DNA of 26,614 nucleotides. Source: Prevotella sp. UBA5379 (GTDB lineage: Bacteria > Bacteroidota > Bacteroidia > Bacteroidales > Bacteroidaceae). The position numbers were made by a program, and so were the translations under genes. How positions within the stretch are numbered: the first letter of the stretch is position 1; each line of letters begins with the position of its first letter. The stretch is taken from assembly GCA_002409785.1 (NCBI GenBank), contig DHOX01000012.1, positions 23,628 to 50,241 of the forward strand. The letters are read 5' to 3'. Positions 14,700-21,794 of this stretch are shown piece after piece. Below the pieces are notes generated by a model. The model saw only the letters and a list, made by a program, of their open reading frames with translations, ran no database searches and had not been told where the DNA came from.

Positions 14700-15644
14700 A
14701 TGAAGGAGAAAAAGCCTGCAATGATTACGATCCTGGGGCCTACGGCCACGGGAAAGACTGCTCTGGCTGTTGCCCTTGCAGCGGATATAGGGGGAGAAAT
14801 CATCAGCGCTGACAGCCGCCAGGTCTATCGGGGCATGGATATAGGAACCGGGAAAGATCTCAAGGATTATCATGTCGGTGGACGGGTGATACCTTATTAT
14901 CTGATCGATATTTGTGACCCCGGCACGAAGTATAATCTCTTCCGCTACCAGCAGGATTTTCTTGAAGCGTATCGGACGATCCTCGGACATGGCGCGATGC
15001 CTGTTCTCTGTGGTGGCACAGGCTTGTATCTTGAGTCGGTCTTAAGGGGATACCGCCTGTCCTTTGTCCCCCAGAATCCTGAGTTGCGTGAGCATCTGAA
15101 GGACTTGTCTATGCCTGAACTGACGGGGATCCTTGAAGACTTGAAAACTCAGAACGGAAATGCAATGCATAATCATACGGATGTGGATTCCTGCCAGAGG
15201 GCTATAAGGGCGATAGAGATAGAGTCTTATTCCCTGAAGCATCCTGCTGCTGAAAGGGATTTCCCGCAAATAGATGCTCTGATTGTCGGCATCAATGTGG
15301 ACAGGGATGTGCGCAGGGCCCGGATTACGCGCAGGTTGAAGGAACGTCTGGAAGAGGGTATGGTGGAAGAGATCAAGGGACTGTTGAATAAAGGTGTTCC
15401 GGCTGAAAACCTGATGTATTATGGATTGGAATATAAATATGTTACCGAGTATGTTATCGGCAAACTTTCGTATGAGGAGATGTTCCGCCGGCTGGAGATC
15501 GCCATTCATCAGTTTGCCAAGCGGCAGATGACATGGTTCCGGGGCATGGAACGCAGAGGATTCACCATTCATTGGATAGACGGACAGTTGCCGACAGAAG
15601 AGAAAGTAGAGGAGATAGAAAAACTGATGACTGAGGGGCGCTGA
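14700..15644 (+). CDS. miaA: tRNA dimethylallyltransferase MiaA
   Basis: 314 residues from the chosen ATG. MiaA adds a dimethylallyl group to A37 of tRNAs reading codons that begin with U. The P-loop GPTATGKT (13-20), DSRQVYRGMDIGTGKD (38-53), the GGTGLYL loop (about 108) and the C-terminal AKRQMTWFRG (about 280) identify it. In-frame GTG at 14661 lies inside the gapA terminator and is rejected; an alternative ATG at 14721 would remove seven residues and has AAGGAG 12 bases upstream. Many Bacteroidales carry two miaA paralogues; the DSRQVYRGMDIGTGKD form resembles one of them (from memory). No promoter box is seen between terminator and start, so expression may depend on read-through from gapA. 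Confidence 0.93.
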   Translation: MKEKKPAMITILGPTATGKTALAVALAADIGGEIISADSRQVYRGMDIGTGKDLKDYHVGGRVIPYYLIDICDPGTKYNLFRYQQDFLEAYRTILGHGAMPVLCGGTGLYLESVLRGYRLSFVPQNPELREHLKDLSMPELTGILEDLKTQNGNAMHNHTDVDSCQRAIRAIEIESYSLKHPAAERDFPQIDALIVGINVDRDVRRARITRRLKERLEEGMVEEIKGLLNKGVPAENLMYYGLEYKYVTEYVIGKLSYEEMFRRLEIAIHQFAKRQMTWFRGMERRGFTIHWIDGQLPTEEKVEEIEKLMTEGR

Positions 15645-15680
15645 CTGGATAGGCGTCCTGGTCCCTGGCTTGTCATGAGA

Positions 15681-15714
15681 GTGCTCCAGTGTAGGACACT
15701 ATTCTGTCCTGGAG
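15681..15714. terminator. Hairpin between convergent miaA and the Crp/Fnr gene
   Basis: CTCC..AGGAC, loop actattct, GTCCT-GGAG, with a short bulge in the 5' arm. It overlaps the last codons of the regulator gene. It lacks a U-tract, so its function as a terminator is tentative. Confidence 0.35.
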
Positions 15715-16403
15715 ATCTTCCTTAACACTTGTTCCTTGATGATTTTTATTTTCCGCCCGTCGATGGCAATGAGTTTTTCATTGGCAAATGCAGACAAGGT
15801 ACGGATGGCATTGCTCGTGGTCATATTTGAGAGATTGGCCAGGTCTTCGCGGCTGAGATAGATGCTGAGGGTTGAGCCGTCTTCTTCTATCCCATAACTG
15901 TCTTTGAGGTAGAGCAAGGCTTCAGCCAGCCTCCCTCTGATATGTTTCTGGGTAAGGTTCAGCGTCCGGTCATCAGCGATGCCGAGTTCTTTTGCCAGTC
16001 TTTGAATGAAATAGTCGCAGATCTCAAAATTCTCGGACATGAATTTCTCAAGGATTTGGATAGGGAAGAAGGCGATAATGCAGTTTTCAAAAGACATGGC
16101 AGAGGTCTTATAGTCCTCGTGGGCGAAGGCAGCCCGGTAACTGAAAAATTCGATGGGCTTGATGACCCTTACGATCTGGCTCCTTCCCCCGATGCCATTC
16201 TTGAAAATTTTCACCTTACCTTGTATCAGGCACATGGCATAAGTGGGACGCTCAAAATCCTTGTAAATCATTTCGCTTTTCTTGAATCGCCTGACGGTAA
16301 TATTGTTGAGCAGTATTTGATATTGCTTGTCTGTAAACGATTGCCATAGAGCTGCGATGCTCCGTGTGATTTTCTCTTTGTTGATTTCTATCTTGGATAC
16401 CAT
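15699..16403 (-). CDS. Crp/Fnr family transcriptional regulator
   Basis: 234 residues. An N-terminal cyclic-nucleotide-binding fold (about 24-125) with the jelly-roll pattern VRRFKKSEMIYKDFERP and CLIQGKVKIFKNG, a dimerisation helix (about 126-160), and a winged helix (about 180-222) with LSREDLANLSNMTTSNAIRT as the helix-turn-helix. The region that in Crp holds the cAMP-binding FGE and RSA motifs reads FSYRAAFAHEDYKTSA, so cAMP binding is unlikely. There is no N-terminal cysteine cluster, so it is not an FNR-type iron-sulfur sensor. The ligand is unknown. It is divergent from the storage-glucan operon across a 388-base spacer and is a natural candidate to regulate it, though this is position-based inference. 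Confidence 0.88.
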   Translation of the reverse strand: MVSKIEINKEKITRSIAALWQSFTDKQYQILLNNITVRRFKKSEMIYKDFERPTYAMCLIQGKVKIFKNGIGGRSQIVRVIKPIEFFSYRAAFAHEDYKTSAMSFENCIIAFFPIQILEKFMSENFEICDYFIQRLAKELGIADDRTLNLTQKHIRGRLAEALLYLKDSYGIEEDGSTLSIYLSREDLANLSNMTTSNAIRTLSAFANEKLIAIDGRKIKIIKEQVLRKISRTE

Positions 16404-16523
16404 ATACTTCTTACCTCAAATGAATTCGCAATCATCATAGTAGTTATTTTTTCAAATCAAGTAAATGCTTCCTTTCTGAATATCTGGAAAACATGAAAAG
16501 AGTAATGTTTGTTATCCATATAA

Positions 16524-16554
16524 TGACTCTGGAGGCTTTTCTCTTTCAGAGTCA
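16524..16554. repeat. Inverted repeat in the regulator-glucan operon spacer
   Basis: TGACTCTG (16524-16531) and CAGAGTCA (16547-16554), a perfect 8-bp dyad with a 15-base spacer. It lies in the predicted leader of the Crp/Fnr gene (box at 16579-16586). It may be a regulator-binding site or a leader hairpin. The rest of 16404-16523 shows nothing I can name. Confidence 0.45.
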
Positions 16555-16578
16555 GATTTAATCATCTGTTATTCTTTG

Positions 16579-16586
16579 CAAAGTTA
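16579..16586 (-). promoter_or_regulatory. -7 box for the Crp/Fnr gene
   Basis: The minus strand reads TAACTTTG. Transcription would begin near 16575, giving a leader of about 170 bases to the start at 16403. No clear -33 box. Confidence 0.5.
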
Positions 16587-16639
16587 CATAAAATTAGCGA
16601 ATGAGATAATCTTTTTGGTGATTATTATATTATAAAACA

Positions 16640-16676
16640 TATTATTCCGATTTTTTGGATAAAAAGCAGAATAATA
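16640..16676. promoter_or_regulatory. Dyad just upstream of the glucan operon promoter
   Basis: TATTATTC (16640-16647) and GAATAATA (16669-16676), a perfect 8-bp inverted repeat with a 21-base spacer, ending one base before the -33 box of the promoter at 16678. The position fits an activator site. AT-rich composition raises the chance of coincidence. Confidence 0.35.
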
Positions 16677-16677
16677 A

Positions 16678-16709
16678 TTTGCGTCATCCAATCAATTTTA
16701 TTAACTTTG
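16678..16709 (+). promoter_or_regulatory. Consensus promoter of the glucan operon
   Basis: TTTG at 16678-16681, 20-base spacer, TAACTTTG at 16702-16709. This is one of the two best -33/-7 pairs in the window. The leader to the ATG at 16792 is about 79 bases. Confidence 0.8.
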
Positions 16710-16791
16710 AGGTGCGATAGGTGGACACAGAGGAGTCTTTCTTTGTACGCATTTATTCGTAGATATTAACAATCAACCTTAATTCAGACCT

Positions 16792-18750
16792 ATGAGTTAT
16801 CTTAAATTTGAACACGCTCTGATGTCAAATCTCCAGGAATCCTTACAGAAGGAGATTTTGGGTACAAATCGTTCCGGGGCATACTCTTGTTCTACAATTG
16901 TGGATTGTAATACTCGCAAATACCACGGGCTGCTTGTCATACCTGTCCCTGAGCTGGATGATGAAAATCATGTATTGTTGAGCTCTCTTGATGTATCGGT
17001 CATTCAGCATGGGGCACGTTTCAACCTCGGCTTACATAAATACCAGGGGAATCATTTCAGCCCTAATGGACATAAGTACATACGCGAATACAATTGTGAT
17101 AAAGTCCCTACTACTTTTTATCGGGTAGGTGGGGTTATCCTCAAGAAAGAGTCTGTGTTCCAGCATTATGAGAACCGTGTTCTCATCCGTTATACCCTGG
17201 TGGATGCCCATTCGGATACCACCCTGCAATTCCGCCCTTTCCTGGCTTTTCGCAGTGTCAGGCAGTTTACGCATGAGAATAGTGCTGCCAGCCGTGATTA
17301 TTCGGAGGTGGAGAATGGTATCAAGACGTGTATGTATGCAGGGTACCCTGACTTGTATATGCAGTTCTCCAAAGAGAATACCTTTCATTTCCAGCCGGAC
17401 TGGTATCGGGGTATTGAATATCCGAAAGAACAGGAGCGGGGATATGCATCTGATGAGGACCTGTATGTGCCCGGTTATTTTGAAATGGGGATCAAAAAGG
17501 GAGAAAGCATTGTGTTTTCTGCCTCTACGACGGAGAGTAAGCCGCATGGCCTGATGGCTCTTTGTGAGAAGGAAATAGGCAAGCGGGTTCCTCGTAATAA
17601 TTTCTTCCATTGCCTGGTAGACGCGGCTCATCAGTTTCATATCCATGAGGGCAATGGCGACAGGTATATCCTGGCTGGCTATCCCTGGTTCAAATGCCGT
17701 GCGAGAGATACTTTCATCGCTCTTCCGGGACTGACCCTTTCCATCGATGAATACGACTACTTTGAATTGATCATGAAGACTGCCGGTACGGCGCTGGAGG
17801 AGTTCATGAAGCATCTGCCGTTGACCAAGAAAATTTATGAGATTGATAAACCTGATGTTCCTCTCTGGTGTGTCTGGGCAATTCAGCAGTATGCGCATGC
17901 AGTGGGCAGTGACAGGTGTCTGAAGATGTATGGCTCCCTGCTGAAGGATGTCCTCCATTTCCTGATCGGTAATCAGCATCCGAATCTTCAACTTCGTGAG
18001 AATGGCCTTCTCTATACTGAGGGAAAGGAAGTGGCGATGACGTGGATGAATTCTACCGCCAACGGACGCCCTGTGGTCCCCCGGACAGGATATATCGTGG
18101 AGTTTAATGCGCTGTGGTATAATGCCCTTTGTTTCGGTGCTGAATTAGCGGCCCTGGCCGGAGATGCAACTTTTGCGGAGGATCTGAAACAACGGTCTGA
18201 ACTTGCAAAGGTGAGTTTCCTCAAAACTTTTGTCAACAAGTGGGGATACCTTTTCGATTTTGTAGATGATGAGACGCCGGACTGGAGTGTCCGCCCGAAT
18301 ATGGTATTCGCAGCTGCATTTGATTATTCTCCTTTATCCAAGGAACAGAAGAGAGATGTGCTGGACTTCTGTACGCGGGAATTGCTTACTCCTAAGGGCC
18401 TGCGATCCCTCTCTCCAAGAAGTGACGGCTATAATCCTATCTACGTTGGCCCTCAGAGCCAGCGTGATTATGCCTATCATCAAGGGACGGCATGGCCGTG
18501 GCTGGAGGGATTTTATATTGAGGCTTGTATCAAACTCTTCAAGCGCAGCCGGTTAAGTTTCCTGGAGCGGCTGATGGTGGGATACGAGGATGAGATGTCC
18601 ACTCATTGCCTCGGAACAATCTGTGAGTTCTTTGATGGCAATCCTCCGTTTTCAGGCCGTGGCGCTATTTCCTTTGCCGTGAACGTAGGTGAAATCCTGA
18701 GGGCTCTCGAACTTTTGGAACAAGCTAATAATCAAACGAATCAACAATAA
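16792..18750 (+). CDS. GH133 glycogen debranching-like enzyme (amylo-alpha-1,6-glucosidase)
   Basis: 652 residues, usual for the bacterial/archaeal type. The N-terminal GDE domain (about 20-245) opens with EILGTNRSGAYSCSTI and TRKYHGLLV; the C-terminal (alpha/alpha)6 domain (about 275-645) has GYPWFKCRARDTFIALPGL (296-314), DVPLWCVWAIQQY, GRPVVPRTG..VEFNALWYN and YHQGTAWPW. The family removes alpha-1,6 branch residues from glycogen-type glucan. No signal peptide, so it acts in the cytoplasm. The motif that I recall as TWMD in characterised relatives reads TWMN here (Asn420), and GRDTF reads ARDTF; activity should not be assumed. First gene of a three-gene operon with a GT4 and a GH57 protein, the arrangement seen in Bacteroides. 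Confidence 0.88.
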   Translation: MSYLKFEHALMSNLQESLQKEILGTNRSGAYSCSTIVDCNTRKYHGLLVIPVPELDDENHVLLSSLDVSVIQHGARFNLGLHKYQGNHFSPNGHKYIREYNCDKVPTTFYRVGGVILKKESVFQHYENRVLIRYTLVDAHSDTTLQFRPFLAFRSVRQFTHENSAASRDYSEVENGIKTCMYAGYPDLYMQFSKENTFHFQPDWYRGIEYPKEQERGYASDEDLYVPGYFEMGIKKGESIVFSASTTESKPHGLMALCEKEIGKRVPRNNFFHCLVDAAHQFHIHEGNGDRYILAGYPWFKCRARDTFIALPGLTLSIDEYDYFELIMKTAGTALEEFMKHLPLTKKIYEIDKPDVPLWCVWAIQQYAHAVGSDRCLKMYGSLLKDVLHFLIGNQHPNLQLRENGLLYTEGKEVAMTWMNSTANGRPVVPRTGYIVEFNALWYNALCFGAELAALAGDATFAEDLKQRSELAKVSFLKTFVNKWGYLFDFVDDETPDWSVRPNMVFAAAFDYSPLSKEQKRDVLDFCTRELLTPKGLRSLSPRSDGYNPIYVGPQSQRDYAYHQGTAWPWLEGFYIEACIKLFKRSRLSFLERLMVGYEDEMSTHCLGTICEFFDGNPPFSGRGAISFAVNVGEILRALELLEQANNQTNQQ

Positions 18751-18753
18751 CTA

Positions 18754-18763
18754 AGGAGGGAGG
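18754..18763 (+). promoter_or_regulatory. Strong Shine-Dalgarno sequence before the GT4 gene
   Basis: AAGGAGGGAGG lies 6 to 17 bases before the ATG at 18770. Such a strong site is unusual here, where most genes have none. It may secure reinitiation of the second cistron, whose start is 19 bases after the preceding stop. Confidence 0.65.
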
Positions 18764-18769
18764 ATCAAT

Positions 18770-20038
18770 ATGAAAGTTTTAATGTTTGGATGGGAGTATC
18801 CTCCTCACGTGTTTGGCGGACTGGCCACGGCAAATTATGGGATTACTGAAGGCTTGCATGCCCAGGGGGATATAGAGACGACCTTGTGTCTGCCCAGACC
18901 CTTCGGTGATGAGGACCATTCCTTTGCTCATATTGTGGCAATGAATTGCGTGCCGATTGCTTATCGCAATGTCGATTACAACCTGGTGAAGAGTCGCGTC
19001 GGTAATCTGATGGATCCGGATATGTATTTTAAATTCCGTGATCATATTTATGCAGATTTCAACTATATGCATGTGGATGATCTTGGCTGCATGGGATTTG
19101 CGGGAGGATACCCTGCCAATCTGAATGACGAGATCAATAATTATTCCATTATTGCAGGGGTTGTGGCCCGTACGATTGATTTTGATATTATTCATGCACA
19201 TGACTGGCTGACTTATCCTGCCGGCATCTATGCAAAACAGGTGAGCGGCAAACCTTTGTGTATCCATGTGCATGCCACTGACTTCGACCGGAGCCGTGGC
19301 CATGTCAACCCTACGGTCTATGGCATCGAGAAAGATGGTATGGATCATGCGGATTGTATCATGTGTGTGTCAGATCTGACACGCCATACCGTGATCAATG
19401 AGTATCATCAGGATCCGCGGAAGGTGTTCACCGTTCATAATGCGGTTTACCCTTTGAATCCTCAGGCTGCTGCCTTGCCTCGTCCAAATCATTTGAATAG
19501 GGAAAAGATCGTTACTTTCCTGGGACGGATCACTATGCAGAAGGGTCCGGAATATTTCGTGGAGGCCGCAAATATGGTGCTGCATCGTACGCGGAATATC
19601 CGTTTCTGCATGGCTGGCTCTGGTGATATGATGGATGATATGATCTTCCTGGCTGCTGAGCGGGGGATCGCTGACCGTTTCCATTTCCCCGGATTCATGC
19701 ATGGCAATGATGTGTATAAGTGTTTGAAGGATTCTGACGTCTATGTGATGCCTTCGGTGAGTGAACCTTTTGGGATCTCTCCGCTGGAGGCTATGGAGTG
19801 TGGCACGCCTACGATCATTTCCAAACAGAGTGGATGTGCTGAAATCCTTCATAATTGTATAAAAGTGGATTACTGGGATATTCATGCTCTGGCGGATGCC
19901 ATCTATTCTATTTGCCATAATGAGAGCCTTTTCGAATACCTCTCGGAAGAGGGAAAGAAGGAGGTGGCCGGAATCACGTGGGAGAAAGTGGGCAAATGGA
20001 TCCGTGAACTCTATCTGAGGACGCTGGGGTGGAAATAA
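18770..20038 (+). CDS. GT4 family glycosyltransferase, probable alpha-glucan synthase
   Basis: 422 residues, two-domain GT-B fold. The N-terminal half begins KVLMFGWEYPPHVFGGLAT (2-20), whose GGLA corresponds to the acceptor/nucleotide loop of glycogen synthases, and has HAHDW (142-146). The C-terminal half has FLGRITMQKG (250-259), MAGSGDM (281-287) and the retaining-GT signature EPFGISPLE (332-340, the two Glu spaced by seven). All residues look intact. The family transfers a sugar from a nucleotide donor. Position between a debranching-like enzyme and a GH57 protein points to synthesis of intracellular alpha-glucan, from ADP- or UDP-glucose (inference). Start fixed by the strong ribosome binding site upstream. 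Confidence 0.88.
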   Translation: MKVLMFGWEYPPHVFGGLATANYGITEGLHAQGDIETTLCLPRPFGDEDHSFAHIVAMNCVPIAYRNVDYNLVKSRVGNLMDPDMYFKFRDHIYADFNYMHVDDLGCMGFAGGYPANLNDEINNYSIIAGVVARTIDFDIIHAHDWLTYPAGIYAKQVSGKPLCIHVHATDFDRSRGHVNPTVYGIEKDGMDHADCIMCVSDLTRHTVINEYHQDPRKVFTVHNAVYPLNPQAAALPRPNHLNREKIVTFLGRITMQKGPEYFVEAANMVLHRTRNIRFCMAGSGDMMDDMIFLAAERGIADRFHFPGFMHGNDVYKCLKDSDVYVMPSVSEPFGISPLEAMECGTPTIISKQSGCAEILHNCIKVDYWDIHALADAIYSICHNESLFEYLSEEGKKEVAGITWEKVGKWIRELYLRTLGWK

Positions 20039-20082
20039 CAGATTATTAACTGATCTCTATATCAATCTAAAACATCAATATA

Positions 20083-21588
20083 ATGAAAACAATTTGTTTA
20101 TATTTCGAAATACATCAGATCATTCATCTGAAGAGGTATCGCTTTTTCGATATTGGCACTGATCACTACTATTACAATGATTTTGCAAACGAACAGTCTA
20201 TTACCCGTATTGCTGCGAATAGTTATATGCCAGCCCTGGAGACCTTGCTTCAGATGATCAAGGAGAACCATGGCTATTTTAAGGTGGCTTTCTCTTTGAG
20301 TGGAGTGGGTATCGAGCAGTTGGAGGTGCATGCTCCGCAGGTTCTGGAGAAACTTCAGGAATTGAACAGTACTGGTTGTGTGGAATTCCTCGCGGAACCT
20401 TATTCTCATGGCCTCTCTTCGCTGGCTAATGAGGAGAGTTTTAAGGCTGACGTCAACAAACAGGTGGCTATCATCAAGGAGTATTTCGGACAGACTCCTG
20501 CAGTGCTTAGAAACTCTTCTCTGATCTATAGTGATGATATTGGTGGACTGGCTGCCCAGATGGGCTTTAAAGGTATGCTCACGGAGGGTGCCAAGCATGT
20601 GCTGGGATGGAAAAGTCCGCATTATGTGTATCACTGTGCCCTGGCCCCTGACTTGAAGCTGCTGCTGCGTGACATCAATTTGAGTGATGATATTTCCCTG
20701 CGGTTCAATAATACGACCTGGAGTGGTTATCCTTTGTTCGCTGACCGGTATATCGACGAGATTGCTGCCCTTCCGGAAAAAGAAAATATTATTAATATTT
20801 TTATGGAACTTTCGGCTTTGGGTATCTCTCAGCCTCTTTCTAGTCATATACTTGACTTTTTCAGGGCGTTGCCGGAATTTGCCAGGAAACGGAATATAAG
20901 TTTCTCTACTCCTTCTGAAATTTTTGCTAAAGAGGAGAGCATAGATGTTCTGGATGTTCCGGATACGTTGAGTTGGATAGATGAGGAGCGTGATGTCAGC
21001 CCTTGGCTGGGTAACCCGATGCAGCGTGAAGCTTTTAACAAACTCTACAGTGTGGCTGACCGTGTCCGTATCGCGAATGATCCGCGAATTAATCAGGATT
21101 GGGATTATCTTCAGGCCAGTAATAACTTCCGTTTCATGACTACCAAACCGAGTAATGTGGGGCTTGACAGGGGTATTTACAGTAGCCCTTTTGATGCCTT
21201 TACCAACTATATGAATATCCTTGGAGATTTTATTAACCGGGTGGATGATCTTTATCCGGAGGAAATCGATAATGAACAACTGGAGGGAATGTTGACGACT
21301 ATCAAGAACCAGGGGGATGAAATAGAGGCGAAAGATACTGAAATCACACGTCTTCATGCTCAGATAGAAAAGACACAGACGGCATTGGACGACATGCGCA
21401 AGAAATATGAAAAGGAAGCTGAAAAGGTAGCCGAAATATCACAAAAAAAGACTGGAAAAACAACGGAGAAGAAAAAGTTGGCGGTGAAAACTCCCATACT
21501 TGGAAAGGGTGATGAAAAGAAGGAGGATAAGAAGGGAAATGAAGGGAAGAAACCTTCTTCGCCTGTTTCTACAGATCCCGGAAAATAA
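20083..21588 (+). CDS. GH57 alpha-amylase-like protein with altered active site
   Basis: 501 residues. The GH57 fold is clear from MKTICLYFEIHQIIHLKRY (1-19), FSLSGVGIEQLE (70-81), EFLAEPYSHGLSSL (101-114) and GFKGMLTEGA (161-170). In active Bacteroidales relatives, as I recall them, the nucleophile lies in a FRNTELIYND block and the acid in FMDYETFG. Here these read LRNSSLIYSDD (Ser146 for Glu) and FMELSALG (Glu242 for Asp). The first motif HQP is HQI. It is therefore likely to be catalytically inactive or altered. After about residue 395 comes a coiled coil (to about 450: NEQLEGMLTTIKNQ..DEIEAKDTEITRLHAQIEK) and a lysine-rich disordered tail (455-501). No signal peptide. Last gene of the glucan operon, 44 bases after the GT4 gene; a scaffold or glucan-binding role is possible. 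Confidence 0.85.
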   Translation: MKTICLYFEIHQIIHLKRYRFFDIGTDHYYYNDFANEQSITRIAANSYMPALETLLQMIKENHGYFKVAFSLSGVGIEQLEVHAPQVLEKLQELNSTGCVEFLAEPYSHGLSSLANEESFKADVNKQVAIIKEYFGQTPAVLRNSSLIYSDDIGGLAAQMGFKGMLTEGAKHVLGWKSPHYVYHCALAPDLKLLLRDINLSDDISLRFNNTTWSGYPLFADRYIDEIAALPEKENIINIFMELSALGISQPLSSHILDFFRALPEFARKRNISFSTPSEIFAKEESIDVLDVPDTLSWIDEERDVSPWLGNPMQREAFNKLYSVADRVRIANDPRINQDWDYLQASNNFRFMTTKPSNVGLDRGIYSSPFDAFTNYMNILGDFINRVDDLYPEEIDNEQLEGMLTTIKNQGDEIEAKDTEITRLHAQIEKTQTALDDMRKKYEKEAEKVAEISQKKTGKTTEKKKLAVKTPILGKGDEKKEDKKGNEGKKPSSPVSTDPGK

Positions 21589-21610
21589 AATAATCATTTA
21601 TGCAAGTCGT

Positions 21611-21677
21611 AAATCCCGGCTTTTCTGGTGTCCTCTATTGATGCTGTCGGTATGGGACTATTGAAAAACCGGGATTT
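21611..21677 (+). terminator. Long-armed hairpin after the glucan operon
   Basis: AAATCCCGG (21611-21619) pairs with CCGGGATTT (21669-21677); after one mismatch TTTTC pairs with GAAAA, then a 4x4 internal loop and GTCC with GGAC, enclosing a 21-base loop. A U-rich run (CTTTATATTT) follows. It starts 22 bases after the GH57 stop and probably ends the operon, but is much larger than a normal terminator and could have a further regulatory role. Confidence 0.6.
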
Positions 21678-21757
21678 CTTTATATTTGTCGATGGTGGCT
21701 TAGGGGGTAGAGCAATTCTTTTTCTTTCTGTGCAGGGTCAAAAACCTGGAACATTGA

Positions 21758-21789
21758 TTTGCATATTTCCTGAAGATTATGTAAATTTG
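21758..21789 (+). promoter_or_regulatory. Consensus promoter abutting the NRAMP start codon
   Basis: TTTG at 21758-21761, 20-base spacer, TAAATTTG at 21782-21789, then five bases to the ATG at 21795. The transcript should start one or two bases before the start codon, that is, be leaderless. Confidence 0.78.
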
Positions 21790-21794
21790 TCTCC

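Noticed and set aside
20098..21357. Long minus-strand frame of about 420 codons opposite the GH57 gene
   Set aside because: It lies wholly antisense to a gene with clear family motifs, has no recognisable domain and no promoter box; it reflects codon bias of the real gene.
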